NCBI RefSeq assembly: GCF_001687325.1
Contig: NZ_LZRD01000001.1
Span: forward strand, 186,001-250,000
DNA: 64,000 nt
Source: Streptomyces sp. PTY087I2
GTDB taxonomy: Bacteria > Actinomycetota > Actinomycetes > Streptomycetales > Streptomycetaceae
Direction of reading: 5' to 3'
Part shown: piece after piece, positions 20,958 through 30,199 of the stretch
Layout of the letters: every line of letters starts with the position of its first letter
How positions within the stretch are numbered: the stretch's first letter is position 1
Made by a program: the position numbers and the translations under genes
The notes under the pieces: model-generated
The model's input: the letters and a program-made list of their open reading frames with translations, nothing else
Databases searched by the model: none
Told to the model about the DNA's origin: nothing

Positions 20958-22100
20958 TCACGCCGTGTGCAGGGTCAGCCCGTACCGGTTGAGGATCTCG
21001 TTGATCGGCTGGTACCAGGTCTCGCCGCCGCTGGTGCAGTTGCCCCAGCCGCCGGAGGTGACGCCCTGGGCCTGGTCACCGCTGATGAACGAGCCGCCGG
21101 AGTCGCCGCCCTCGGCGCAGACGCTCGTCTTGGTCATCTGGTGGACGGCGCCCTGGCTGTAGTTGACGGTCTCGTTCTTGGCGAGGACGCGGCCGCAGTG
21201 CCAGCGCGTGGTGGACCCGGAGCGGCAGATCGAGGCGCCGATCGGGGCCTCGTTCGAGCCACGGACGAGCTGGTCCGGAACGGTGCCCCAGCCGAGCACG
21301 ACCGGGACGGTCCACCAGCCGCTGCCGACGTTCACCCAGGCGTAGTCGTCACCGGGGAAGGACGAGCCCTGGAAGTTGCCGATGTAGGAGTTGTCCCAGC
21401 CGCGGACCTGCTGGCCGGTGCCGCCGCAGTGCCCGGCGGTGACGAAGCCGCCGTGCACGGAGAAGCCGATGGAGCAGCGGACGTTGCCCGTGTAGTACGG
21501 GTCGCCACCGACCGTTCCGGCGGCGAAGGTCTGCGGAGCCTCGGCGGCCGTCTTCACGGTGACGGGACCGGCCTTGCGGGCCTTGGCGACAAAGGCGCGG
21601 ACATCGTTGTCAGTCTGCTCTGCGGCGACGACGTTCACGACGACGCGACTGGTGGCCGGGTCGACGTGCCAGCTGCTCACACCGGACGGGGCCTTCAGAG
21701 CGTCGATCCGCGCCTTGGCCGCGTCGAGGCTCTTGGCCGAGTGCTCGACGAGCCGGGTGTCGGCACCGGTCGCCCGTACGGCCTCGGCCTTGTCCGCGGT
21801 GGTGACCGCGACGGTCAGTTTGCCGGTCTTCGCGTCGAGCCAGGAGCCCCCGAAGGCGGAGCCGGCGGCGCGCTGCGCCTTCTTCTCCAGGGCGGTGGCG
21901 GCCTTCTCGTCGGCGAGCCGGGTGAGGGCCTGCTTCTCGGTGAGGCCGAGGTCGCGCTGCATCGCGGAGAGCAGGGCGGCGGAGGCGGCGGGTTCGGCGG
22001 GGGCGGGCGCGGCGGAGGCGGACACCGGACCGGCGGCGGTCCAGGCTCCGAGTACCAGGAGCGCGGACAGACCGGTCCGCAGCAGGGTTGCGTGTCTCAA
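20958..22100 (-). CDS. Secreted S1 serine protease (streptogrisin / alpha-lytic type)
   Basis: A signal peptide (to about SASA, residue 29), a ~160-residue propeptide with the two alpha-lytic pro-domain segments, then a chymotrypsin-fold protease: His in FVTAGHCGG, Asp in PGDDYAWV, Ser in AEGGDSGGSF. Cys pairs fit the streptogrisins. The start is taken as TTG at 22100 (RHATLLRTG follows) with GGAAGG nine bases before; the ATG at 22238 lies upstream of the operator and would add 46 residues that do not resemble a signal. The operator at 22179 suggests control with the hydrolase and DUF1996 genes. Confidence 0.9.
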   Translation of the reverse strand: MRHATLLRTGLSALLVLGAWTAAGPVSASAAPAPAEPAASAALLSAMQRDLGLTEKQALTRLADEKAATALEKKAQRAAGSAFGGSWLDAKTGKLTVAVTTADKAEAVRATGADTRLVEHSAKSLDAAKARIDALKAPSGVSSWHVDPATSRVVVNVVAAEQTDNDVRAFVAKARKAGPVTVKTAAEAPQTFAAGTVGGDPYYTGNVRCSIGFSVHGGFVTAGHCGGTGQQVRGWDNSYIGNFQGSSFPGDDYAWVNVGSGWWTVPVVLGWGTVPDQLVRGSNEAPIGASICRSGSTTRWHCGRVLAKNETVNYSQGAVHQMTKTSVCAEGGDSGGSFISGDQAQGVTSGGWGNCTSGGETWYQPINEILNRYGLTLHTA

Positions 22101-22178
22101 GGGAGTGACCCTTCCTGTTGTTCCAACGACGTGGGGGTGGAACGGGAGGCGTCCGGGAGCGCGATCCGATCGTGCTTT

Positions 22179-22192
22179 TGAGAGCGCTCTCA
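22179..22192. promoter_or_regulatory. Variant LacI-type operator before the S1 protease
   Basis: TGAGAGCGCTCTCA is a perfect palindrome sharing the 12-base core GAGAGCGCTCTC with the sites at 5600, 19362 and 20697. A minus-strand TACAGT at 22214-22209 could be the -10, placing the operator about 17 bases downstream of it. Confidence 0.65.
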
Positions 22193-22387
22193 GATGTGCC
22201 GTTCCCGGACTGTAGCGGAGTTCAAGAGTCAGGTCCATGCCAATGACAGGAGGTGTGCGGGAGGGGTTCGGGGCGCTGTGCGCGGCAGGGTTGAGTAGGC
22301 GTACTCATCCGCCCCGCGGAGACTGGTCGTACGGTCACAGGAATACGGAGCAGGACCGGACGGCAGGACCAGGTGGAGGAGCAGATC

Positions 22388-23428
22388 ATGGCCGGATCAC
22401 GCCGCAGAGGGTGGAGAGCCGCGCTCACCGGCGCGCTGGCGGGTTCGCTGGTCGTGCTGGTGGGCGCGTGCGGCGTGGTGGACACGAAGGACGACCGCAG
22501 GGCGGCGGAGGAGCTGGCCGAGAAGCACTTCCCCGGGCAGCTCAAGACGGTCGGGGCCCGCACGCTCTTTCCGGGTTCCGGCGGCTCGGAGGTCACGTTC
22601 GCGGTGACCGACGACCGCGACGCCATGGTCCGGCTCCGCATCGACGCGGACGCGGCGGACCGGGGCATGTGCGACCGGAAGGAGTGCGCGGGCGTACTGG
22701 CCGAGGCCGTGCAGCGCGGGCGGCAGCAGGCCGAGGACTTCCGTACGCTCAAAGGCGCCTTCGACGCCTGTGGTTACGAGGTCATCGCCCTGGGCACGAC
22801 GGGCACTTCGCCCTACGTGGTGGCCGAGCTGACGAACGCCACCGTGGCGAAGGTGCTCGGTGAGATCGGGGAGTGCGTGCAGCGGTGGGTCACCGCGAGC
22901 GGGGCGGACAGCGCGTTGGCGAAGGCTCAGGCCTCGTACGTGAACGTGGTCTCCCCGTCCGTCGCCGACCGGCGTGACCGGGGCAAGGCCTCCTGGCCCA
23001 CGGTGATGCGGCTGACCCGGACGAACCTGCTGGCCTCGCTCAACAAGCGCGCCTACGTCTCGGCGAGTTACGACATCGAGGCGGGCCGGGTCGACACGAC
23101 GGGCCGCGCCCGGGTGGTCCGCCCGTTCCGGGAGCGCGAGAAGTTCGGCGAGACGGTGCAGAACGCGGTGAAGGAGCAACTGCGCGCCACCTACCCCCGG
23201 GTGGTCATGAGCACCTACCAGTGGATCTGGCAGCTGGAGCCGGGCCGCGTCGACCGCCAGACCGGCTACGTCCTGTTCTGCCCCGAGCCGGGGGCGCGCG
23301 GGCAGTGCGTCAACCCCGACGACGCGGCCCTGGTGACCACGGACGGGCGCGGCAATCCGGTGGGGAAGATCCGCCTCGTCCACGACGTGCGCGAGGGCAC
23401 GGGGGCGCTGCGGCTGCCACCGTACTGA
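22388..23428 (+). CDS. Hypothetical lipoprotein
   Basis: The lipobox LVGAC places the acylated Cys at residue 28. The 320-residue mature part has four Cys in pairs (MCDRKECAG; CPEPGARGQC) and no recognised domain. ATG at 22388 follows GGAGGAGCAGATC. It stands alone after the divergent protease gene. Role unknown; membrane-anchored outside the cell. Confidence 0.7.
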   Translation: MAGSRRRGWRAALTGALAGSLVVLVGACGVVDTKDDRRAAEELAEKHFPGQLKTVGARTLFPGSGGSEVTFAVTDDRDAMVRLRIDADAADRGMCDRKECAGVLAEAVQRGRQQAEDFRTLKGAFDACGYEVIALGTTGTSPYVVAELTNATVAKVLGEIGECVQRWVTASGADSALAKAQASYVNVVSPSVADRRDRGKASWPTVMRLTRTNLLASLNKRAYVSASYDIEAGRVDTTGRARVVRPFREREKFGETVQNAVKEQLRATYPRVVMSTYQWIWQLEPGRVDRQTGYVLFCPEPGARGQCVNPDDAALVTTDGRGNPVGKIRLVHDVREGTGALRLPPY

Positions 23429-23488
23429 CGGACCGGCCGTGCCAGCCGGTCGAAGCCGACAGCGGGCCGGCTCGCTAGGGTCGGAGGC

Positions 23489-24148
23489 ATGACGACACTC
23501 CTAGCAGGCAGCGCTTTCGACTCGCTCCGGCTCGACGCCGTGGCCGACCAGGAGGCGCTGCGCCGGGCCTACGAGCTGCCCGGGGCCGCGGCCGTACGCA
23601 AGCAGATGACCGAACTCACCGAGCAGACACAGCGGTTGATCGGATGCTCGTCACTGGTCCTGGTCGCCAGCGCGGACGCCGAGGGCAACTGTGACGTCTC
23701 GCCGCGCGGCGGCCCCGCCGGGTTCGTCTCCGTCCTGGACGCACGCACGGTGGCGATACCCGACGCGACCGGCAACAAGCGGCTGGACACCCTCCAGAAC
23801 GTCATCGCCACCGGACGGGCCGGGCTGCTGTTCTTCATCCCGGGGCGCACCACGACGCTCCGGGTGAACGGCCGGGCCTGTGTCTCCACCCGCCCGGAGC
23901 TGCTGTCACAGCTGACCCCCGTGGGCAAGCCTCCGGCCAGCGCCCTGGTGATCGGGATCGAGGAGGTCTACCCGCACTGCCCGAAGTCGCTGATGCGCAG
24001 CGGGGCCTGGAAGCCGGAGCAGTGGCTGCCGGCGGACGCCCAGCCGACCTCGGCCGAGGTGACGCTGGCGCAGCTGCGGACGCCGGGGCTGACGATCGCC
24101 GACATCGAGCAGCGGGAGGCGGAATCGCTGAAGTACCGGTACGAGTAG
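23489..24148 (+). CDS. Pyridoxamine 5'-phosphate oxidase-family (FMN) protein, MSMEG_1061 type
   Basis: A split-barrel flavin-binding fold: CSSLVLVASADAEGNCDVSP, then AIPDATGNKRLDTLQNV and GLLFFIPGRTTTLRVNG. 219 residues, matching the family of F420/FMN-dependent PPOX-like proteins of actinobacteria with an N-terminal helical extension. It may act as an oxidoreductase on small molecules; the substrate cannot be told. It converges with the sigma factor gene downstream. Confidence 0.82.
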   Translation: MTTLLAGSAFDSLRLDAVADQEALRRAYELPGAAAVRKQMTELTEQTQRLIGCSSLVLVASADAEGNCDVSPRGGPAGFVSVLDARTVAIPDATGNKRLDTLQNVIATGRAGLLFFIPGRTTTLRVNGRACVSTRPELLSQLTPVGKPPASALVIGIEEVYPHCPKSLMRSGAWKPEQWLPADAQPTSAEVTLAQLRTPGLTIADIEQREAESLKYRYE

Positions 24149-24174
24149 GAGGCGCCCTGTTCGCCGGTCACGCC

Positions 24175-25101
24175 CTACGCCGTGTCATGGCGTGCCCACG
24201 GCCGTAGCTTCTCCGGGTTGCGGACCGCCCAGATCCGGGTGACACGGCCGTCGGCGACGTCGAACGACGCCACGGTCATGACGACGCCGTCGCGCCGGGC
24301 CACCAGGCCCGGCACGCCGTTGACCGACCGCTCCAGGAGTTCGAGCCCCGGAGCCTTGTCGGCGATGGCGACCATGTAGTGGGCGATGCGCGCGCCTCCC
24401 TCGACCGGCCGCAGGGCGGCTCCGGCCAGGCCGCCGCCGTCGGCGGTCATCACGGCGGCCGGGTCGAGGAGGTCGACGAGGGCGGCGATGTCCTTGCTCT
24501 CCCACGCCTCTTTGACCTGCCGCACCGCGTCGGCCCGCCCGGCCTCCGCCACCGACGCCGGAGCCCGTGCGTCGCGCACCCGGCGCCGGGCGGACGCGGC
24601 CAGTTGCTTGCAGGCCGCGGGGGTACGGCCGAGGACGGCGGCGATCTCGGCGAACGGGTAGCGGAACACATCGTGCAGGACGAACGCGACGCGCTCGGCG
24701 GGTGTCATCGACTCCAGGACGACGAGGAAGGCCATGGTCACCGACTCGTCCAGGACCAGCTGGTCGGCCGGGTCGGCGAGGTCCGCGCCCGGGCCGGGAC
24801 CCCATTCGGCGCGGTCGGGCAGCGGATCGGGCAGCCACGCGCCCACATAGCGTTCCCGCCGGGCCCGTGCCGAGCCGAGCACATCCAGGCAGATGCGGCC
24901 GGTGACCGTCGTCAGCCAGGCGCCGGGGGACGCGATCTCGCCCTGCCGGCCGCGCGGCAGCGCGTACCAGCGGGTGTACGCCTCCTGGACGGCGTCCTCG
25001 GCCTCGGCGACCGAGCCGAGCAACCGGTAGGCGACATTGAGCAGTTGGCGCCGCTCACCGGCTATCGCGTCGGCACGCGTCCCCGCCGTTCCCCTGCTCA
25101 C
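24175..25101 (-). CDS. ECF sigma factor with C-terminal SnoaL-like domain (SigJ/ECF41 type)
   Basis: Region 2 (LLNVAYRLLGSVAEAEDAVQ) and region 4 (FRYPFAEIAAVLGRTPAACK) of an ECF sigma factor fill residues ~15-180; a SnoaL-like domain follows (about 190-305, ending VTRIWAVRNPEKL). In this group the fused domain replaces a separate anti-sigma factor. 308 residues with a GTG start. It is divergent from a small membrane protein gene at 25197, a plausible target; typical ECF41 targets encode carboxymuconolactone decarboxylase or oxidoreductases, and the PPOX gene next door is another candidate. Confidence 0.9.
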   Translation of the reverse strand: MSRGTAGTRADAIAGERRQLLNVAYRLLGSVAEAEDAVQEAYTRWYALPRGRQGEIASPGAWLTTVTGRICLDVLGSARARRERYVGAWLPDPLPDRAEWGPGPGADLADPADQLVLDESVTMAFLVVLESMTPAERVAFVLHDVFRYPFAEIAAVLGRTPAACKQLAASARRRVRDARAPASVAEAGRADAVRQVKEAWESKDIAALVDLLDPAAVMTADGGGLAGAALRPVEGGARIAHYMVAIADKAPGLELLERSVNGVPGLVARRDGVVMTVASFDVADGRVTRIWAVRNPEKLRPWARHDTA

Positions 25102-25196
25102 GACCGCCCCCTCGCCTTACCTTTCGCGGGCCCATCTCGTCGGTTTGGTGAGACCTTATCGATCTACCGCCCACGGGCGGGAAATGGGGGCATGGC

Positions 25197-25565
25197 ATGA
25201 CGACCACCCGAGTGACGGCACAGCGCAGCGGCTTCTCGTTCCTGCGGATCGCGATCGCCCTCCAGACCCTGACCATCTTCCTTCAGGCGGTCTCCTCCGG
25301 ACTGCTGATGACGTCGGCCTACGGGGAGGTCCTGCACAGCGTCGGGGCGCGCGTGATGTACGGGGCGTCGATGCTGTACGTGCTCGCCGCCGTGCTGGCG
25401 TGGAAGCCGGGCGGCGGCTCGCCCCGGCCCGTCGGGCACGCCGTCGGCTTCCTGGTCCTCGCCTCGGTCCAGGTGGCGGTCGGCATCGCGCACCTACCGT
25501 CGGTCCATCTGCCTCTGGGCGTCCTGATGTTCGGGCTGAGCGTGCTGGCGCTGGCCCGGCGCTGA
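25197..25565 (+). CDS. Small integral membrane protein
   Basis: 122 residues with four hydrophobic helices and no soluble domain. The ATG is preceded by GGGCGGGAAATGGGGGC. It starts 95 bases from the divergent ECF sigma gene, so shared regulation is likely. I do not recognise the family. Confidence 0.65.
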   Translation: MTTTRVTAQRSGFSFLRIAIALQTLTIFLQAVSSGLLMTSAYGEVLHSVGARVMYGASMLYVLAAVLAWKPGGGSPRPVGHAVGFLVLASVQVAVGIAHLPSVHLPLGVLMFGLSVLALARR

Positions 25566-25685
25566 AGCCCTCGGGGCCGCGCACACCACGGCCCCGATTC
25601 CACGATGCAGTCACCCACGCGGGTAAATGCCGTCTACAGCTACCCTTCGTGCGGTACACACCGAGCGAAGGGGCTGACCGACGCC

Positions 25686-26504
25686 ATGGACGGGAACACC
25701 GGCACCAGTCACAGGCGCGTGGTCGCCGCCCTCGACGGCGTGAGCATGCGCCGCCACGCGGGCGGTCAGGTCATCCTGGACGCCGTCGACTGGGCCGTGC
25801 GGTCCGGCGAGCACTGGGCGCTGCTCGGCCCCAACGGGGCGGGGAAGACCAGTGTCCTGCGTCTCGTCGGCGCCATCGCCTTCCCGACGGCCGGCACGGT
25901 CGAGGTCCTCGGCCACCGGCTCGGCCGCGTCGACGTACGGGACCTGCGCGCCCTCATCGGTCATGTCTCCACCTCCCAGCGCGTCCCGGGCGACCTGACC
26001 GGCCACGCAGTCGTCCTCACCGGCCACACCGGCACGGTCCAGCCGCTGTGGAGGAAGTACGACGGCGAGGTGCGCGAGCGGGCCCACGCGCTGCTCGCCG
26101 AACTCCAGATCAAGGACCTCGCCGACCGCGAGTACGGCGTCTGCTCGGGTGGTCAGCGGGCCCGGATCCTCATCGCCCGTGCCCTCATGGCGGACCCGGC
26201 GCTGCTGCTGCTCGACGAGCCGTTCAACGCGCTCGACCTGCCCTCGCGCGAGGACCTCATCGACACGATGCGCCATCTCGCCTCGGCCCGGCCCGAGTTG
26301 TCGACGGTGACCGTCACCCACCACCTGGAGGAGCTGTCCCCGGCGATCGGGCACGCCCTGCTCCTGCGCGAGGGGCGCGTCCTGGCGCGCGGGGCGATCG
26401 AGGACGTCCTCACGGCCGAGCGCATGAGCGCCTGCTTCGGCCGCCCCATCGAGGTGACCCGGCACGCCGGCCGCTGGCTGGCACGCGCCGACGGCCAGGC
26501 CTAG
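25686..26504 (+). CDS. Orphan ABC-transporter ATPase (PhnC/ModF-like)
   Basis: Complete nucleotide-binding domain: Walker A GPNGAGKTS, signature CSGGQRARI, Walker B LLLLDEP and the switch His in VTVTHHLEEL. 272 residues. No permease or binding protein lies nearby, so its partner is unknown; a cytoplasmic ModF/iron-type ATPase resemblance comes from the IALVTHHLEEI-like ending. ATG at 25686 is chosen because the domain begins soon after. The signature starts with C instead of L, a mild variant. Confidence 0.82.
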   Translation: MDGNTGTSHRRVVAALDGVSMRRHAGGQVILDAVDWAVRSGEHWALLGPNGAGKTSVLRLVGAIAFPTAGTVEVLGHRLGRVDVRDLRALIGHVSTSQRVPGDLTGHAVVLTGHTGTVQPLWRKYDGEVRERAHALLAELQIKDLADREYGVCSGGQRARILIARALMADPALLLLDEPFNALDLPSREDLIDTMRHLASARPELSTVTVTHHLEELSPAIGHALLLREGRVLARGAIEDVLTAERMSACFGRPIEVTRHAGRWLARADGQA

Positions 26505-26546
26505 GCGACGACGGCTTACGCGGACGGCCCCGCCGGATCGGTCGGC

Positions 26547-28172
26547 TCAGGGAGCCAGCAGGGGCAGGCCGGCGGTACGCCACAGATCACGGAAGCCGTC
26601 CCGCGCCCCGGAGACGTCCCCGGCCGGCCCGGCCGCCGCCCGACGGCGCTCGGCCGCTTCCCCATCGGGGCCCTCTTCCGCCGCCGTACGCCAGACCCGT
26701 ACCGTCGCACCGCTCCCGGCAGGTCCGTCCAGAGGCTCCCAGCCCGGGTCGCCCTGGGCGGCGAACCCGGCCCAGGCACCGGTCATCCGCCGCGAAAGCT
26801 CCTCGTCGGCCTCGCCGGGCGGGCCGCCTACGAGGAAGTGGACGGACTCCTCGTGGAGGTTGCCGAAGGCGAACGGGACGTCCGCGCAGTGCCAGGCGCG
26901 GACCCGCTGCCCCGCACGGTCCCGGCGGCGGTCGAAGCGGGCGAGGAAGGCCCGGCCGCCCGCCCGGGCGTGGGCCTCGGCGAGGCGGGAGCTGTACTCG
27001 GCGAACAGGAGGCCGGAGTAGAGGGACAGGTAGACATCGAGCACCGGCGCGTCCGGCAGCCGTTCGCGGTGGCCCTCGACGAGCGGGGCCGGGAGCCCGA
27101 AGTCGGCGGCGAAGGCGGCCAGTTGCTCCTCTGTCGTGATCTTCGCGCTGCTGCCGACCGCGTCCAGGAGCCAGTACTCCTCCGTGGTGTGGCAGACCAG
27201 CAGCTCCACCGCGCCGCCCGCTCCGGCCGCCAGCGCCGCCAGCGGGTCGGCGGTCAGGAGGACCCCGTCGGCGACCGGACCGTAGATCGCCGGGTCGTAG
27301 TGGCGCTGCCCCGAGGCGGGGTCCTGTGCATACCGCGCGCACACCCGGTCCGTGGCGGCCACGAGGGCCTCGGGCGGGGCGGCGAGCAGCCCGGCGCGGG
27401 TGGCGGGCACCCCGGCCTCGGCAGCGACTTCGGCGGTGGTGCGGGCCGCCTGTTCCCGCGTCGCGAAGGCGTTGACGGCGCTGTGCAGGACGGCGCGGCG
27501 GAACAGGCCGCGTGCCCGGTCGGCCACCGTCAGGCAGGCCACGGAGGTCGCGCCCGAGGACTGCCCGGCCAGGGTGACCCGGTCGGGCGAGCCGCCGAAC
27601 GCGGCGATGTTGTCGCGGACCCATTCCAGGGCGGCGATCTGGTCGAGGAGACCCCGGTTGTCGGGGAAGGCCGCGAAGCCGCTTGCGGTGTCGGTGTCGG
27701 TTTCGACCTCGGCGTCGGGCATGTCGGCATCGGCATCGGGGACATGCCCGAATCCCTCGAAGCCGAGGCGGCTGTTGAGGGTCACGACGACGAGCCCTTC
27801 GCCCGCCAGCGCGGTGCCGTCGAAGTCGGGCTGGGCCGAGGAGCCGAAGACGTACGCGCCGCCGTGGATCCAGACCAGCACGGGCAGGTCGCCCGGGTCC
27901 TCGGCGGGCGTCCAGATGTTCAGCGTGAGGATGTCCTCGTCACCGGGTGACCAGACGGGCGCGCCCGGCAGTTCGGCCGACTGCGGGGCCACCGGGCCGA
28001 AAGCGGTGCAGTCGCGTACGCCGTCCCAGGGGTCCGGCGGCCGCGGCTCCCGAAAGCGCAGGGTGCCGAACGGCGGTGCCGCGTACGGGAGTCCGCGTAC
28101 GACGACGATGCCGGGATCCCGCTCGGCGCGCCGCCCCCGTACCGTTCCGGACTTCGTCGTGAAGACGTCCAC
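26547..28172 (-). CDS. Type B carboxylesterase
   Basis: An alpha/beta hydrolase of 541 residues with the N-terminal PYAAPPFGTLRFREP, oxyanion HGGAYVFGSS and the nucleophile motif GQSSGA (Ser205), as in para-nitrobenzyl esterases. No signal peptide, so cytosolic. An acidic low-complexity insert (residues ~146-163, DADADMPDAEVETDTDTA) interrupts a normally conserved stretch before DNRGLLDQ, and looks like a local repeat expansion. GTG start. Confidence 0.88.
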   Translation of the reverse strand: MDVFTTKSGTVRGRRAERDPGIVVVRGLPYAAPPFGTLRFREPRPPDPWDGVRDCTAFGPVAPQSAELPGAPVWSPGDEDILTLNIWTPAEDPGDLPVLVWIHGGAYVFGSSAQPDFDGTALAGEGLVVVTLNSRLGFEGFGHVPDADADMPDAEVETDTDTASGFAAFPDNRGLLDQIAALEWVRDNIAAFGGSPDRVTLAGQSSGATSVACLTVADRARGLFRRAVLHSAVNAFATREQAARTTAEVAAEAGVPATRAGLLAAPPEALVAATDRVCARYAQDPASGQRHYDPAIYGPVADGVLLTADPLAALAAGAGGAVELLVCHTTEEYWLLDAVGSSAKITTEEQLAAFAADFGLPAPLVEGHRERLPDAPVLDVYLSLYSGLLFAEYSSRLAEAHARAGGRAFLARFDRRRDRAGQRVRAWHCADVPFAFGNLHEESVHFLVGGPPGEADEELSRRMTGAWAGFAAQGDPGWEPLDGPAGSGATVRVWRTAAEEGPDGEAAERRRAAAGPAGDVSGARDGFRDLWRTAGLPLLAP

Positions 28173-28274
28173 AGCTACCGATTCCCCCGCTCCTGCCCCG
28201 TCCGGCGTTCGGCGCGGCCGGGCCAGGATCGCAGGTCACCGGCGCCGCCGCCAGTGAGTTGATCTTCGAGGCGG

Positions 28275-29210
28275 TCAGGATGTGCCGTCAATGAGCCGGA
28301 CCGTGCCGAGAATCTTCCGCACGGTCGGCTCGGGCACCTCGTCGGCGACGCCGCGGCCCCCGACGAACGTCCAGGAGAGTGTCTCCCCCGCCGGATTCTC
28401 GAAGGCGAACGCGGTCGCCTTGCCGTCGTGGGTGCAACGGCCCGTCCCGTCGACGCCGGTCGAGGTCGCCGTCGCCACGCTCCCGGTGAGACCGGACTTC
28501 GTGGTGAACGGCTTCGCGGCCCCGGTGGTGATCTTGTCCTTCGCCGGCTGGGCGTAGCTGCCGTAGACCCACAGGCGGGCGTTCTCCCGGGCCGCCTCCG
28601 CGGTGTCGCGGGCGTCGGGCTCGGCCCGGGAGCCCACGGAGGCCAGCGGGGTGTCCTCCTGGATGCCGTTGCCGTCGTCGTCGGACCGGCACCACTTCTC
28701 CTTGAGGATCGCCGGGGCGGCGAATCCGACGAGCGGGGTCTCCTCGGGGTCGCCGTTCTCCGCGACGTACGTCACCCAGCCGGACGACTTCACCGCCCAG
28801 TCCACCGGCACGTCGAAGGCGATGCCGCGCTTGGGGTTGATCACCGTCTTCCAGCCGGGCACGAGGGGCGCGGACTCGGCTCCGTCCCGGGCCTCCCCCG
28901 GGGACGCGGACGGCGGGACGGTGTCCGTCCCGGTGGGCCCCGCGGCCGGCTTTCCGTCGTCCCCGTCGCCGCCGAGCACCAGGAATCCGGTGATCCCGGC
29001 GGCCAGCACGACGGCGGTGGCCGCGACGACGGCGATGACCGAGCTACGGCGGCTACCGCCACCGGACGGGGACGGCGACGGGGACGGGGCCGGGCCGGGG
29101 TGCCCGGTCCAGGTCGCGCCTCCCCCGGGAGCGGGCGGCTGTCCCGCGTACGGCTGCCATGGTCCCTGCTGCTGGTGATCGCCCCCGGGCGACTGCTGTC
29201 CGTTCCCCAT
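28275..29210 (-). CDS. Membrane-anchored protein with disordered N-terminus
   Basis: Residues 1-50 are Gln/Gly/Pro/Ser-rich and probably cytoplasmic; one membrane helix follows (~55-78, SVIAVVAATAVVLAAGITGF); the remaining ~230 residues face outward and contain two Cys (KWCRSDDDGNG; GRCTHDGKA). This layout is common in Streptomyces cell-envelope proteins (DUF8017-like). MGNGQQ at 29210 is taken as the start; an ATG three codons earlier is also possible. Function unknown. Confidence 0.7.
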   Translation of the reverse strand: MGNGQQSPGGDHQQQGPWQPYAGQPPAPGGGATWTGHPGPAPSPSPSPSGGGSRRSSVIAVVAATAVVLAAGITGFLVLGGDGDDGKPAAGPTGTDTVPPSASPGEARDGAESAPLVPGWKTVINPKRGIAFDVPVDWAVKSSGWVTYVAENGDPEETPLVGFAAPAILKEKWCRSDDDGNGIQEDTPLASVGSRAEPDARDTAEAARENARLWVYGSYAQPAKDKITTGAAKPFTTKSGLTGSVATATSTGVDGTGRCTHDGKATAFAFENPAGETLSWTFVGGRGVADEVPEPTVRKILGTVRLIDGTS

Positions 29211-29440
29211 GGAGATCACCCTATGCCGGGCTGTTCGACGATTCGAACAGCCCGGCGTCCCAAGAGTCTGCGTACGCCGCGGAACGGGGCGCCACCTGCG
29301 TACGGACCGTTTCGTGCCACCCGCTCAGGGCACCGGAATCCGATCTTCCCTTTGCGGCCGGAGCGGGACCGGAGTGGAATTGCGTACAGGGGACAGTGGT
29401 ATTCGGTACTCCCGGAGACTCCCGGAGGAAAGGACGCGCC

Positions 29441-29983
29441 ATGAGCGACACCGACTGGGGGGACGACGTCTACCAGCCCCAGGAACCCGAGGCTTCCGAC
29501 CCCGCCGAGCAGCTCGGCGCGGAGGACACGCTCATGGACCCGTCCGGCACCGGCGATCCGCTGGACGAGGGCTACGCGCCCCCGGACCGCCCGTGGGTGG
29601 TCGAGGGGCTCGGCACCACGGCCAACGAGCGGCACACCGGCGAATCCCTCGAAACACGGCTGACGAGGGAGGTTCCCGAGCCTGACGGCTCTCTCGGCGA
29701 CGGTGTGGGCGATCTCGTGGACGGCGACGGCGAGCCCTGGGACAACGAGGTGGGCGTCGCCCGCGCCGGGCGGCTGACCCAGCAGGCGGAGGGCACCGTC
29801 CCGGCCACCCTCACCGCCAGCGACGTGGGCATCGACGGGGCGGCGGCGTCGGCCGAGGAGGCCGCGATGCATGTGATCCCCGAGCCGGGGGACGACGACG
29901 CGCTCCTGGAGCCCTCGCCGGTCCCGGGCGCCTCCGGGACCGATTCCGCCACCGGTGGCACGGCGGCCTCGCCCTCTCCCTAG
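29441..29983 (+). CDS. DUF5709 protein
   Basis: A strongly acidic 180-residue protein beginning MSDTDWGDDVYQPQ, with the DUF5709 core (GYAPPDRPWVVEG, ETRLTREVPEPDG, EAAMHVIPEPG). No membrane segment; probably largely disordered. GGAGGAAAGGACGCGCC precedes the ATG. Widespread in actinobacteria with no assigned role. Confidence 0.85.
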   Translation: MSDTDWGDDVYQPQEPEASDPAEQLGAEDTLMDPSGTGDPLDEGYAPPDRPWVVEGLGTTANERHTGESLETRLTREVPEPDGSLGDGVGDLVDGDGEPWDNEVGVARAGRLTQQAEGTVPATLTASDVGIDGAAASAEEAAMHVIPEPGDDDALLEPSPVPGASGTDSATGGTAASPSP

Positions 29984-30043
29984 CCCTCGCCCTGAGCGGG
30001 CCGTCGGCGAGCGCCCGCCCCTGAACGCGGCTGTCCCCGCGCC

Positions 30044-30117
30044 CGTACTCCCCTGGCGTACCCACCGGCGTACTCCCTGACGTACCCGCCCGCGTACTCC
30101 CCGGCGTACTTCTCCGG
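30044..30117. repeat. Six 12-bp tandem repeats upstream of gnd
   Basis: Units starting CGTAC at 30044, 30057, 30069, 30081, 30093 and 30105, each CGTAC(T/C)CCCnnGG-like and 12-13 bp long, alternating between two variants. On the minus strand they read as YAGG/EYAG peptide repeats, but no ribosome site supports translation. The array lies 83 bp upstream of the gnd start. Confidence 0.75.
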
Positions 30118-30199
30118 CCGCAGCGCGGCGCCCGAAGCGCGGCACCCGTAGCGCAGCGGCGTACGCACCCACCGCCCTCGGACCCCCAGGAGCACACAG

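Noticed and set aside
19545..22181. An 878-codon forward frame across the DUF1996 and protease genes
   Set aside because: It is antisense to two well-supported secreted protein genes, is full of Arg/Gly/Val/Asp strings with no domain, and arises from high GC third positions.
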